The notes beneath the pieces are model-generated. The model was not told the origin of the DNA and ran no database searches. It worked only from the letters and a program-made list of their open reading frames with translations. This document shows, piece after piece, positions 1-8,307 of a DNA stretch of 64,000 nt. The DNA is from Gemmatimonadaceae bacterium (GTDB lineage: Bacteria; Gemmatimonadota; Gemmatimonadetes; Gemmatimonadales; Gemmatimonadaceae), in assembly GCA_016742275.1 (NCBI GenBank), contig JACVCD010000020.1, forward strand, positions 36,886 through 100,885, given 5' to 3'. A program made the translations under genes and the position numbers. Numbering within the stretch: position 1 is the stretch's first letter; each line of letters begins with the position of its first letter.

Positions 1-711
1 CGCGGTCTCGCCTGCGTGGCGGGTGTATGGATTCTGATGCGACGTGGCATGCTGGCATGGGCAACACCGCGATGGGACGTGCTGTCGCGCATCGTGCAAG
101 TTGGTGCACCTGCCGCCATGACAGGCGTGGCGTTCAGTGCGATCTATGTGCTGCTCACGCGCATCACGACGCAATTTGGTACACCCGCGCTGGCCGCACT
201 GGGGCTTGGCTTTCGCATCGAGAGCGTGGTGTACGTGGTAAGCGTCGGTATGGGAGCTGCTGTCGCCGCCATTGTTGGCCAGAGCCTCGGTGCTGGTGAC
301 ACGGAACGTGCCTCACGTGTTGGCTGGATTGCCACAGGTCTGGTAAGTGTCATTGGTGTGGCAACGGCGGCAGTGAGTCTGTTCGCTGCGGACTCTTTTG
401 CCGGAATCTTCTCCGACGATCCCGCGGTCATTGCGGAAGCAGCGCACTATCTGCGCATTGCGGCATTCTGTCAGCTGTTTCTTGGTGCAGAAGTCGTGCT
501 CGAAAGTGCTATGGGCGGCGCCGGCTGGACCGTCGTACCGATGGTGTGCAGCACCGTGATCACATTGATGCGACTTCCGGTTGGTGCATGGGCGGCCGCG
601 CAGTGGGGAACGACCGGTCTCTGGTGGACGCTGGCGGTGACCGCAGCGCTGCGCGGTGTGGCGATGGCTGCACTGTGGCGTTGGGGGCGGTGGCGGAAGA
701 CGACGGTGTGA
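1..711 (+). CDS. MATE family efflux transporter, 3' part
   Basis: The reading frame is open from the first base, so the gene begins left of the window; only about the last 236 residues are present. They are rich in hydrophobic helices with small polar turns, as in the C-terminal six-helix bundle of MATE/NorM exporters. The stretch GLGFRIESVVYVVSVGMGAA fits the conserved family segment, and GQSLGAGD follows it. These carriers expel cationic drugs or metabolites across the inner membrane using a Na+ or H+ gradient. The substrate cannot be told. The gene ends 15 bases before the convergent cyclase-like gene. Confidence 0.8.
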   Translation, partial: RGLACVAGVWILMRRGMLAWATPRWDVLSRIVQVGAPAAMTGVAFSAIYVLLTRITTQFGTPALAALGLGFRIESVVYVVSVGMGAAVAAIVGQSLGAGDTERASRVGWIATGLVSVIGVATAAVSLFAADSFAGIFSDDPAVIAEAAHYLRIAAFCQLFLGAEVVLESAMGGAGWTVVPMVCSTVITLMRLPVGAWAAAQWGTTGLWWTLAVTAALRGVAMAALWRWGRWRKTTV

Positions 712-726
712 GACGCTCAGCCCCAA

Positions 727-1347
727 TCAGCTCCACACCCACGTCAATCCACGCCGCGACTGATAGTACTGTCTGAGCGCCTGCGACCCGGCGAGAATGT
801 GCACCTGGCCCGTATGCTCGAACGCCGCATAGTAGTCGTCCTTGAGCGCCATCTGCGGACGACCATCGCGCAGATAGTCTGCCTCCGTGCCGTGCTGGAA
901 CATGTTGTCATCGCCGAAACGACGGCACACGTAGGTGTTCAGCAGGTCGAGAAAGTCATTGTCCACGGGCGAGACAAGTGAACGATCACCAATGCCGATC
1001 GTGGGTTGATAGTTGCCCACATACAACCGCGTATAGTCTCCCGTGTGCTGCTGCATGTACACGCCGAAGAGATCGTAGTCTGAATAGAAAAACGAATCAC
1101 CACCCGGCGGAATCACACGGCCGGTGCTGGCGGTCTTCGCCTTTACGTCGTACGGCTTCGGCAGATGCCCCGGTTGTCCCTGCCACTTGAGGCTCTTGGG
1201 ATTGGCGCCGCGAACGACCACCAACAATTGGCGGCGACGGTACGATCCCTGACAGAAAGCCAGCAACATGGCGGCGTGACGTAGCTTGATGCCGCAGTCA
1301 CTCTCGAGGCGCGGATCGCTGGCGTTTGTTGAAATCAGCTGTGACAT
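727..1347 (-). CDS. Stand-alone edema factor/CyaA/ExoY-like (class II) nucleotidyl cyclase domain protein
   Basis: This 206-residue protein carries, in order, the motifs of class II adenylyl cyclase toxins. A region like the DGIVPEHA...FRPVN start of edema factor (EF) lies at residues 18-50. Lys64 and Lys71 have the same 7-residue spacing as EF K346/K353. SDYDLF has Asp90 and Asp92 (EF metal ligands D491/D493). QHGTEAD has His152 (EF H577). EF N583 and E588 are replaced by Tyr and Arg. Only about 19 residues separate Lys71 from Asp90, so the ~140-residue CB subdomain is absent. No signal peptide, membrane segment or calmodulin-binding domain is visible. It could make a cyclic nucleotide, or be a related inactive domain. 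It diverges from the SAM hydrolase gene. Residue matches are seen directly; EF numbering is from memory; activity is inferred. Confidence 0.7.
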   Translation of the reverse strand: MSQLISTNASDPRLESDCGIKLRHAAMLLAFCQGSYRRRQLLVVVRGANPKSLKWQGQPGHLPKPYDVKAKTASTGRVIPPGGDSFFYSDYDLFGVYMQQHTGDYTRLYVGNYQPTIGIGDRSLVSPVDNDFLDLLNTYVCRRFGDDNMFQHGTEADYLRDGRPQMALKDDYYAAFEHTGQVHILAGSQALRQYYQSRRGLTWVWS

Positions 1348-1460
1348 GATGTGCTCAAATGCGTTCTGCTGGGCCGGTTCCGCGGGTTTCGGGTATCGCG
1401 AGGCGTATACGGATACGATATTCGGCGAGTCGTCACTTGGTTCCCACTGTATCTCCTCGC

Positions 1461-2222
1461 ATGTCCGCTCCTGCTATCACACTGCTCACCGACTTCGGCA
1501 CCGCTGACGGATACGTCGCGGAGATGAAGGGTGTCTTGTGTACCCTTGCACCAGCGATACCCGTCATCGATCTGTCGCATGACATCTCACCGCAGGATGT
1601 CACGGGTGCACGACTGGCACTCGCACGATGCTGGCGACGCTTTCCCGCAGGTACCGTGCATGTCGTGGTGGTGGATCCGGGTGTGGGTTCGGCGCGTGCC
1701 GCCATTGCGGTGCAGAGCGAAGGACGGATACTGGTTGGGCCGGACAATGGTGTGCTGTCGCCATCACTATTCGCGCTCGATGCGCGCGTCGTACAGCTGC
1801 AGGTACCTCCACTGGCCTCCGCAACTTTCCACGGTCGCGACATCTTTGCACCTGTTGCCGCGCGACTTGCGTGCGGTGCGTCACTGGATGAAGTCGGAGA
1901 GCCATACACGAACGCGCTACGACTTCGCACACCTCAGCCTCAGCGACAGACGGATGGCGCGCTCCACGGTGAAGTGCTGACAGTCGATCGCTTCGGTAAC
2001 GCCATCACCAATCTCATGCTGGCGCCGCATGTGCAGGACGGCATGGTGACGCTAGGCATGCAAACGCTGCGTCTGGTGCGTACCTACAGCGACGCGGCGC
2101 CCGGTGAATTGGTGGCGCTGGTCGGATCGAGTGGCTGGATCGAGATCGCCATGCGAAACGGCAGCGCGGCCGCCGAGTTGCGCATCAGTCGCGGGATGCC
2201 AGTGCAGTTGGTTAGCCACTGA
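1461..2222 (+). CDS. S-adenosyl-L-methionine hydrolase (SAM hydroxide adenosyltransferase, DUF62)
   Basis: The product belongs to the chlorinase/fluorinase-fold family whose common members hydrolyse SAM to adenosine and methionine with an activated water. Seen motifs are LLTDFGTADGYVAEMKG at the start, DLSHDI, VDPGVGS and GPDNGVLS, all typical of the family, and the 253-residue length fits. The open frame extends 34 codons upstream, but the ATG at 1461 immediately precedes the conserved first strand and is the better start. It stands alone, divergent from the cyclase-like gene and closed by a hairpin terminator. Confidence 0.85.
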   Translation: MSAPAITLLTDFGTADGYVAEMKGVLCTLAPAIPVIDLSHDISPQDVTGARLALARCWRRFPAGTVHVVVVDPGVGSARAAIAVQSEGRILVGPDNGVLSPSLFALDARVVQLQVPPLASATFHGRDIFAPVAARLACGASLDEVGEPYTNALRLRTPQPQRQTDGALHGEVLTVDRFGNAITNLMLAPHVQDGMVTLGMQTLRLVRTYSDAAPGELVALVGSSGWIEIAMRNGSAAAELRISRGMPVQLVSH

Positions 2223-2241
2223 CGACTCGGCACTCAAACGC

Positions 2242-2271
2242 AAAACCCGGAGCTTGTCAGTTCCGGGTTTT
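2242..2271. terminator. Bidirectional hairpin terminator
   Basis: A 10-bp stem (AAAACCCGGA pairing with TCCGGGTTTT) has a 10-base loop. It lies 20 bases after the SAM hydrolase stop and 39 bases before the stop of the convergent membrane-protein gene. The A-rich left edge and T-rich right edge let it work in both directions. Confidence 0.8.
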
Positions 2272-2309
2272 CTGTTCACACCTTGAGTTGTAGGGCCAAA
2301 CCCGCGCGT

Positions 2310-3035
2310 CTAGAGTTCCGCCCCCGAACCCGTACCGGCACTGCTGTCCACCGGTCGTCGAGCAGCCACCACGCCTTGAACCGGCGTCGGAGTCTGCCAG
2401 CTGACTTGCGATACCGGCACCTCATTGGTCGCAGTGGTGGAGGCAGGTGCCCACCGTCCGCTCCAGCGGCCTCCCGCGCGTCCGAACTGCACGGACAGAC
2501 GCGAGACACCGATACGCGATTTCACCACCGCGCCCATGCCCACCGTGGCAACGGCCCAGGTGAATGCCACGGCCACCAAGCGGGCCAAGGTACCGACCAC
2601 AGGAACCGATGCGGCTGCGGCGGCACCAAACCACACGGCGCTGAGCGCCGCCAAGCCGACGGCCAAACCGCGAACGGCGGCACTGCGCTCAGAACCGGCT
2701 GAACCGCGTCCAACCAGTGCCCAACCCACGACCAGCGCGACGGCCAGGACACCCAGTGTAAAGGCACCAGCCAACGCCAAGCCCCAGGCTAGCGCGGCAA
2801 AGGGGATGGCCAGAATGCCAATGATCGTGATGGCGCAGGCAATCACCAGCACCACCAGAAACGGCACCGCCAGAGCCTGGGTCAGTACACCGGCCCAGAA
2901 ACTGCCCGAGACATCACGTGCTGCCGTGCGGGCGACGGAGACCAGCGCTTCTTCCGCCGTGGTGAGCACCACCAGACCGATGACAAGTCCGATGCCGAAG
3001 ACGCCAGCGACGGCAGTCAGAGTGGTGGCCAACAT
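2310..3035 (-). CDS. Hypothetical polytopic membrane protein of the sigma/anti-sigma operon
   Basis: The 241-residue protein is dominated by Ala/Val/Leu hydrophobic segments: one at residues 1-25, a long double stretch at about 55-105, and further helices at about 120-165. A hydrophilic tail of about 70 residues rich in Ser, Thr and Arg follows. It starts 6 bases after the anti-sigma gene stop, so it is very likely co-transcribed and coupled to the sigma system, perhaps as a membrane partner or target. I recognise no named family. It resembles membrane proteins often found downstream of ECF sigma genes, but this is context, not homology. Confidence 0.65.
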   Translation of the reverse strand: MLATTLTAVAGVFGIGLVIGLVVLTTAEEALVSVARTAARDVSGSFWAGVLTQALAVPFLVVLVIACAITIIGILAIPFAALAWGLALAGAFTLGVLAVALVVGWALVGRGSAGSERSAAVRGLAVGLAALSAVWFGAAAAASVPVVGTLARLVAVAFTWAVATVGMGAVVKSRIGVSRLSVQFGRAGGRWSGRWAPASTTATNEVPVSQVSWQTPTPVQGVVAARRPVDSSAGTGSGAEL

Positions 3036-3041
3036 GATTCG

Positions 3042-3629
3042 TTACCGCGTAGCCCGTGATGAGGTGGCCAGGACACGAATGCCGACCACGCCCATTCCGG
3101 CCGCAGCGACAAAACCACCAAACGCCAAGGCCAGCACTTCAGGCGAGCTGCCACGCAGTGCCTCGAGGCCGGGCTGGCCAACCACCGTGCTGAGCAGGTC
3201 CGAGCCCGCCGCCAGTACGCGTTCGCGGAAACTCTCGAGACCAAGCTGGGCGAGCACGAAGCCCATGTCGGCACGAGCCAGCGCCCAGGTGGCGCCGGCA
3301 GTGGCCAGTCCTGCGGTGGCCGCCGCACCAAAGCCGGCGGCAATGCGCGCGGATCGGGTGGCGGGAACGAACTGCTCTACGGAACGGGTCGCGGCCGCAT
3401 GCCACGGTTCGAACACCTGCACCTGACTCATGACCCGGTCCGCAAAAGCGGGCGACGGAGCAAAGTCGGGCAACGCGTCGAGCGACTGCATGAACAGCCT
3501 GGCACTCTCCAGTTCCGACTGGCATTCCGTACAAGATCGAACGTGCGTCCGAAGGGGGGCAACGCCAAAACCCTCCTCGCCATCGAGGAGGAGTTCGATT
3601 TCGTCGGGTCTGAGGTGTCGGTCAGTCAT
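3042..3629 (-). CDS. Anti-sigma factor with N-terminal zinc-binding (ZAS-like) domain
   Basis: The N-terminus (HLRPDEIELLLDGE) followed by THVRSCTEC around residues 29-37 gives the HxxxCxxC motif of zinc anti-sigma factors, which hold an ECF sigma factor inactive at the membrane until a signal releases it. A linker follows, then two hydrophobic stretches: one around residues 92-112 (ARIAAGFGAAATAGLATAGA) and one near the C-terminus. The gene lies directly downstream of the sigma factor gene and in the same direction, which supports the pairing. The signal sensed is unknown. Confidence 0.8.
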   Translation of the reverse strand: MTDRHLRPDEIELLLDGEEGFGVAPLRTHVRSCTECQSELESARLFMQSLDALPDFAPSPAFADRVMSQVQVFEPWHAAATRSVEQFVPATRSARIAAGFGAAATAGLATAGATWALARADMGFVLAQLGLESFRERVLAAGSDLLSTVVGQPGLEALRGSSPEVLALAFGGFVAAAGMGVVGIRVLATSSRATR

Positions 3630-3737
3630 TGGGAAAAGCCTCCATGAGCCAACTACGCCCGTGGAATACCGCAGGTTTCAGGGAGTTGTCCCGAATTTTG
3701 GCCCGGACCACCGGGGTGAAAATGCCGGTGATGCGGG

Positions 3738-4340
3738 TCACTGTCTCAGGGATTCGAGGGCTTTGCGCAACTCGTGCCGCGCCCGGTGGATGTAGGTCTT
3801 CACGGTGCCGAGCGGCAGATCGAGTGTGGCGGCGATTTCCTCGTAGGACCGCCCCTCCACATGACGCAGCATGATGCAGGCGCGATACTCGGCACGGAGC
3901 CCACCAATGGCCCGCTCGATGGCCGATCCCAGTTCCTTGGCCTCGATTTCCTCGAGCGCCGTTTCCTGGTCGGCCTGGATCTCCAGCGACGAGGCTTCGA
4001 CCTCCGACGCCGTTGTGGCGTGCGGACTGCCGTCCATGCTGATGGTGTCGAGGCGGCGCCGACGGAGATGATCGATGGCGACGTTGTTGGCGATCTTGAA
4101 CAGCCAGCTCGAGAACTTGAACTCGGGGCTGTACTTGTCGATGTGGTTCAGGACCTTGATGAAGGCATCCTGCGCCAGATCCTCGGCCGTTTCGCGGTCG
4201 CGCACCATCCGATAGACGAGCGAAAACACCGGCCGCTCATAGCGGCGCACGAGCTCCCGGAAGGCGAGTTCGCGCCCCTGCTGGGCGAGGCGGACGACGT
4301 CAGCATCAGGAAGGGTTCCCAACTCGTCGAGGGTCGGCAT
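3738..4340 (-). CDS. RNA polymerase sigma factor, ECF (sigma-E) family
   Basis: A 200-residue sigma-70 family ECF protein. Region 2 is seen in FRELVRRYERPVFSLVYRMV, DRETAEDLAQDAFIKV and FSSWLFKIANNVAIDHLRRR. Region 4 is seen in SYEEIAATLDLPLGTVKTYI, a helix-turn-helix reading the -35 element. The frame is open 28 codons further upstream, but the ATG at 4340 (MPTLDELG) gives the normal family start. It heads an operon with the anti-sigma factor and a membrane protein, and diverges from the menaquinone operon. The linker between regions 2 and 4 is somewhat long and acidic. Confidence 0.92.
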   Translation of the reverse strand: MPTLDELGTLPDADVVRLAQQGRELAFRELVRRYERPVFSLVYRMVRDRETAEDLAQDAFIKVLNHIDKYSPEFKFSSWLFKIANNVAIDHLRRRRLDTISMDGSPHATTASEVEASSLEIQADQETALEEIEAKELGSAIERAIGGLRAEYRACIMLRHVEGRSYEEIAATLDLPLGTVKTYIHRARHELRKALESLRQ

Positions 4341-4417
4341 GCGCACGCGCAAACTAGTCCCACAGCACCTATGTGACCAGCGCTTGCTCCACTTGCGATG
4401 CCCCGAGAAGTTTGAGC

Positions 4418-5197
4418 ATGGCAAGTACGACGGACGTTAGCGGGTCCCCGCCGGTAGCCGGGCGGGGTCAGGAGCTCACGCGAGCAGCCCAGGCGGCCCA
4501 TGGGGAAGGGAAGCGCGATTACGTGCAGCAGATGTTCTCCGACATCGCGCCGCGCTATGACCTGCTGAACCACGTCCTCTCGCTCAATATCGACAAGCGC
4601 TGGCGCGTAAAGGCGCTGCGTGCGCTCGAGTGGACGGCGCGCCCCGCTGGCACCTTTCTCGATTTGTGCGCGGGCACGTTAGATGTCGGTGCGCTGCTGG
4701 TTCGTCAGTCGGGATTTTCGGGCTTCGTAGCTGGCGCGGACTTCGCGGTGCCCATGCTCAAGCACGGCAATGGCAAAGCGCCACGTAGTCGATTGGCTCC
4801 TGTGGGCGCTGACGCGCTCCAGCTGCCATTTGCTGATGCATCACTCGACGGCGCGATTGTGGCCTTCGGTATCCGCAATGTTGCCGATCTCGACGCCGGA
4901 CTCCGTGAAGTTCGGCGTGTGCTGCGTCCGGGAACACGATTTGTGATTCTCGAATTCTCCACGCCTCCGTGGGCACTCGTGCGCGCAGGCTATCACGCGT
5001 ATTTCCATCACGTGCTGCCTTTCGTCGGGCGGCTCGTGAGTGGGCATCGGTCGGCCTACACCTACTTGCCCATGTCGGTGGCACAATTCCCCACCGAAGA
5101 AGCGTTAGCAGATCGGATGCGGCAGGCCGGGTTTCGCACCGTGACCTGGGAACGCCTCACGCTCGGTATCGCGGCCATTCACGTTGGTACGGTCTGA
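4418..5197 (+). CDS. menG: Demethylmenaquinone methyltransferase (UbiE/MenG family)
   Basis: A SAM-dependent C-methyltransferase that adds the ring methyl group as the last step of menaquinone synthesis. Seen are the UbiE start motif VQQMFSDIAPRYDLLNHVLS, the SAM-binding loop LDLCAGTLDVG, and the UbiE region AFGIRNVADLDAGLREVRRV followed by ILEFSTP. The start is set at the ATG at 4418; an in-frame ATG 45 bases upstream is less likely. It heads an operon with UbiD-, UbiA- and UbiX-type genes. Those partners point to menaquinone rather than ubiquinone synthesis, but the family does both. Confidence 0.88.
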   Translation: MASTTDVSGSPPVAGRGQELTRAAQAAHGEGKRDYVQQMFSDIAPRYDLLNHVLSLNIDKRWRVKALRALEWTARPAGTFLDLCAGTLDVGALLVRQSGFSGFVAGADFAVPMLKHGNGKAPRSRLAPVGADALQLPFADASLDGAIVAFGIRNVADLDAGLREVRRVLRPGTRFVILEFSTPPWALVRAGYHAYFHHVLPFVGRLVSGHRSAYTYLPMSVAQFPTEEALADRMRQAGFRTVTWERLTLGIAAIHVGTV

Positions 5198-5252
5198 GCG
5201 CCTTTTCCGGCCGCTTGATCGAACCCCTGATTTTCCTCTCGCTGTTTCAGGT

Positions 5253-6743
5253 ATGTCCCTCGATACGCTCTCTGAATTTCTCGACGCCATCGATCGCATC
5301 GGCGAATTGCATCGCATCACGCAGCCGGTGAAGGTGCATCTCGAACTCACCGAGATTGCGGATCGCGTGTCCAAGATGCCTGGCGGCGGCAAGGCGCTGT
5401 TGTTCGAAAAGCCTGTGCTGCGTGACGGGACAATCTCCGAGTATCCGGTCGCCATCAATCTGTTCGGCTCCATGCGGCGCATGGCGCTTTCGCTCGGCGT
5501 TGACTCGCTCGACGAAATCGGTGCCCGCATTACACAACTCATGGACCTCAAGGTCCCCGATGGCTTCTTGGGCAAGCTGTCGTTGCTGCCACGTCTTCTC
5601 GAAGTGAGCAAGTTCCCGCCGCGTGTAAAGAGCGGTACGCCGGCCTGTCAAGAGATCGTATGGCGAGGGGACGAGATCGATCTCGATCGTATTCCCGTGT
5701 TGCATTGCTGGCCCGAGGACGGTGGTCCATTCATCACGATGACTGCGGTCATCTCGAAGGACCCGGTGCGCGGCATCCGCAATGTGGGCATGTATCGCGT
5801 GCAACAGCTCGGCAAGCGTCATGTGGCCATGCACTGGCAGCGGCACAAGACCGGCGCCGAACATATGCGGCAGATGGCCGAGCGTGGCGAAAAGATGCCG
5901 GTGTGCATTGTGGTCGGTTCCGATCCGGCCAGCATGTTCAGTGCGAGCGCGCCGCTACCGCCCAATATCGACGAATTCCTGTTCGCCGGTTTTCTGCGCA
6001 AGGATCCTGTGCGTCTCGCCAAGGCGGTCACGAACGATCTGGAAGTGCCGGCCGATGCGGAATTCGTGATCGAGGGTTACATCGATCCGGCAGAAGAGCT
6101 GGTTGTGGAAGGCCCGTTTGGCGACCACACGGGATTCTATAGTGAGGCGGATCTGTACCCGCGTGTGCATGTCACGGCTGTGACGATGCGTAAGAATCCC
6201 GTCTACGCCACGACCATCGTGGGTCGTCCGCCGATGGAAGACTTCTATCTCGGACACGCCACGGAGCGCATCTTTCTTCCGTTGCTCAAGCTCACCACGC
6301 CGGAGATTGTCGACTATCACATGCCGGCCGAGGGCGGTTTTCACAACCTCGTGTTCGTGAGCATCGACAAGAAGTATCCGGGGCATGCCGACAAGGTCAT
6401 GCACGCGCTGTGGGGGCAGGGGCTCATGTCACTCGCCAAAGTGTTGGTCGTAGTGGACAAGGAGATCAATGTGCGGAATCCGGTGGAGGCCTGGTGGGTG
6501 GCACTCAACAACATGGATCCGCAGCGCGACGTGCGTTTCACCATGGGACCGGTCGACGTACTCGATCACGCGAGCCGCGCATTCACCTATGGCAGCAAGA
6601 TGGGTATCGATGCCACGCGTAAATGGCCCGAGGAAGGTTTTACACGCAGCTGGCCGCGGGTGATAAGCATGGATGACACCACGCGCACGCGTGTTGATGC
6701 GATGTGGTCGTCGCTTGGACTTCCTGACGTGGATCGATCATGA
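5253..6743 (+). CDS. UbiD-family prenylated-FMN decarboxylase (MqnL-type)
   Basis: This 496-residue protein fits the UbiD family, which removes the ring carboxylate from aromatic acids using prenylated FMN supplied by UbiX. Recognisable segments are the N-terminal FLDAIDRIGELHRITQPV, GMYRVQQLGKRHVAMHWQRH, EGPFGDHTGFYSEADLYP with the family's Glu/Asp active-site region, and ITMTAVISKDP. The frame extends 23 codons upstream into the methyltransferase gene, but the ATG at 5253 is the natural start. It overlaps the next prenyltransferase gene by 4 bases. With UbiA- and UbiX-type neighbours it fits the MqnL role in the futalosine pathway; the exact substrate is inferred. Confidence 0.85.
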   Translation: MSLDTLSEFLDAIDRIGELHRITQPVKVHLELTEIADRVSKMPGGGKALLFEKPVLRDGTISEYPVAINLFGSMRRMALSLGVDSLDEIGARITQLMDLKVPDGFLGKLSLLPRLLEVSKFPPRVKSGTPACQEIVWRGDEIDLDRIPVLHCWPEDGGPFITMTAVISKDPVRGIRNVGMYRVQQLGKRHVAMHWQRHKTGAEHMRQMAERGEKMPVCIVVGSDPASMFSASAPLPPNIDEFLFAGFLRKDPVRLAKAVTNDLEVPADAEFVIEGYIDPAEELVVEGPFGDHTGFYSEADLYPRVHVTAVTMRKNPVYATTIVGRPPMEDFYLGHATERIFLPLLKLTTPEIVDYHMPAEGGFHNLVFVSIDKKYPGHADKVMHALWGQGLMSLAKVLVVVDKEINVRNPVEAWWVALNNMDPQRDVRFTMGPVDVLDHASRAFTYGSKMGIDATRKWPEEGFTRSWPRVISMDDTTRTRVDAMWSSLGLPDVDRS

Positions 6744-7684
6744 CGAGCATGGCTCCACCAAAGGGTGCGCGCGACGGTCAGTTGTTGCGTGGTCAATCAC
6801 TGCCTGTGCGTCTGGCGAACTTTGTGAAGTTGCCGCACACGGTGTTTGCCATGCCGTTTGCGCTGGTCGGCGTGATTTTCGCGAGCGTGACTGCGCAGGT
6901 CACGCTGTCCATTGTGGGTTGGGTGGTCTTGGCATTCACCAGCGCGCGTTTTGCGGCCATGGCGTTCAACCGACTGGTCGACCGCGATGTCGATGCAGTG
7001 AACCCGCGCACGAAGATGCGCGAACTGCCGGCTGGCACGCTCACCGTGGGTCAGGCGCGTTTCAGTATCGTGCTCACGAGTGCGCTGTTTGTGTGGGCCA
7101 GCTGGATGCTGAATCCGCTCTGTTTTGCGCTTTCGCCGATCGCGCTGCTGTGGGTGCTCGGCTACAGCTACACAAAACGCTTCACGCGTTGGTCACATCT
7201 GTGGCTCGGACTCGGACTCTCAATCGCACCCGTAGGCGGATATCTCGCGGTTACGGGAGCATGGAGTGATCCGTGGTGGTTGCTGTGCGTGCTTGCGCTG
7301 GCTGTGGTGTGTTGGAGCGGTGGATTCGATATGATCTACGCACTGCAGGATGCCGAGTTTGATCGCGCGCATGGGTTGCACAGTGTGCCGAGCACATTCG
7401 GTGTGAAGGGTGCCATTGGTATTGCGCGCACACTGCATGTGCTGGCTGTGGTGTGTTTCGCGGCGGTGATGGCGGCGCATCCTCTGGGGCCTGTCAGTCC
7501 AGTGGTGCAGGGGATGTTGTGGGCTGCTGTTGCCGGCATCGCTGGCATGCTGTTGTGGGAACACCGACTCGTGAAGGCTGATGATTTGTCCCGTGTGGAC
7601 GCGGCGTTCTTTACGATGAATGGCATCATCAGTCTTGGATTCTTGTCTGTCGTGCTGACCGCACGCTTGTTGAGCGCCGCATGA
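6740..7684 (+). CDS. UbiA-family aromatic prenyltransferase (MqnP-type)
   Basis: An integral membrane enzyme of 314 residues joining a polyprenyl diphosphate to an aromatic acid. Both Asp-rich motifs that bind Mg-diphosphate are seen: FNRLVDRDVDAVNPRTKMRE (NRxxDRxxD) and DMIYALQDAEFDRAHGLHSV (DxxYxxxD). About eight hydrophobic helices surround them. The ATG overlaps the UbiD stop (ATGA) and the stop overlaps the UbiX start, so translation is coupled. In this operon it most likely prenylates the 1,4-dihydroxy-6-naphthoate core (the MqnP role). It could also be a 4-hydroxybenzoate prenyltransferase. Confidence 0.88.
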   Translation: MTSMAPPKGARDGQLLRGQSLPVRLANFVKLPHTVFAMPFALVGVIFASVTAQVTLSIVGWVVLAFTSARFAAMAFNRLVDRDVDAVNPRTKMRELPAGTLTVGQARFSIVLTSALFVWASWMLNPLCFALSPIALLWVLGYSYTKRFTRWSHLWLGLGLSIAPVGGYLAVTGAWSDPWWLLCVLALAVVCWSGGFDMIYALQDAEFDRAHGLHSVPSTFGVKGAIGIARTLHVLAVVCFAAVMAAHPLGPVSPVVQGMLWAAVAGIAGMLLWEHRLVKADDLSRVDAAFFTMNGIISLGFLSVVLTARLLSAA

Positions 7685-8301
7685 GCACCGCCGCCGTGGC
7701 ATCTCGTCATCCAGTGGTTCTTGCGATTACAGGAGCGTCCGGGGCGCCGTACGCGGTGCGTCTGCTGCAGGCGCTGGTCGAACTCCAGGTGCCGACCTGG
7801 CTCATCGTCTCCGGTCATGGCTGGCGACTCCTGCAGACCGAGAGTCACATTGCTGATCTGACGGCACTGCGTGAGGCAACCGGCGCAGAACGATTCGATC
7901 GCTACGTCACCGTATTCGATGATGGAGATCGGGGGGCAAAGCCGGCGAGCGGTTCGGCGAGAACAAGCGGTATGGTGGTCTGCCCCTGCAGCATGGGCAC
8001 TGTGAGCGCGATTGCCCATGGGACCTCGCGTTCACTGGTTGAGCGTGCGGCGGATGTGACGCTCAAGGAGCGGCGGCGGCTCCTTCTCGTTCCACGGGAA
8101 ACACCGCTCTCGCTCATTCATCTCGAGAATCTCACCGCAGTCACGCGGGCTGGTGCGACGGTGATTCCGGCTGCACCTGGGTTCTACCACGGTCCCACTG
8201 GCATTGCTGACCTCGTGGATTTCATTGTCGCGCGCATTCTCGATCATCTCGATGTCGAGCACACCGTGGGGAAGCGGTGGGGCGACATGCCGACGGAGTA
8301 G
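7681..8301 (+). CDS. ubiX: Flavin prenyltransferase UbiX (MqnM-type)
   Basis: A 206-residue flavoprotein-fold enzyme that prenylates FMN to make the cofactor needed by UbiD. Seen are the FMN-binding start ITGASGAPYAVRLLQAL, PCSMGTVSAIAHGTSRSLVE and the C-terminal LLLVPRETPLSLIHLENL, all highly typical. The position directly after the UbiA-type gene, with a 4-base overlap, ties it to the UbiD decarboxylase two genes upstream. The first ~10 residues (MSTAAVASRH) are poorly conserved. Confidence 0.93.
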   Translation: MSTAAVASRHPVVLAITGASGAPYAVRLLQALVELQVPTWLIVSGHGWRLLQTESHIADLTALREATGAERFDRYVTVFDDGDRGAKPASGSARTSGMVVCPCSMGTVSAIAHGTSRSLVERAADVTLKERRRLLLVPRETPLSLIHLENLTAVTRAGATVIPAAPGFYHGPTGIADLVDFIVARILDHLDVEHTVGKRWGDMPTE

Positions 8302-8307
8302 AGTCGT

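Noticed and set aside
2425..3426. Long plus-strand open frame (333 codons)
   Set aside because: It lies antisense to the membrane-protein and anti-sigma genes and is a Thr/Ala/Pro-rich shadow of their codon bias.
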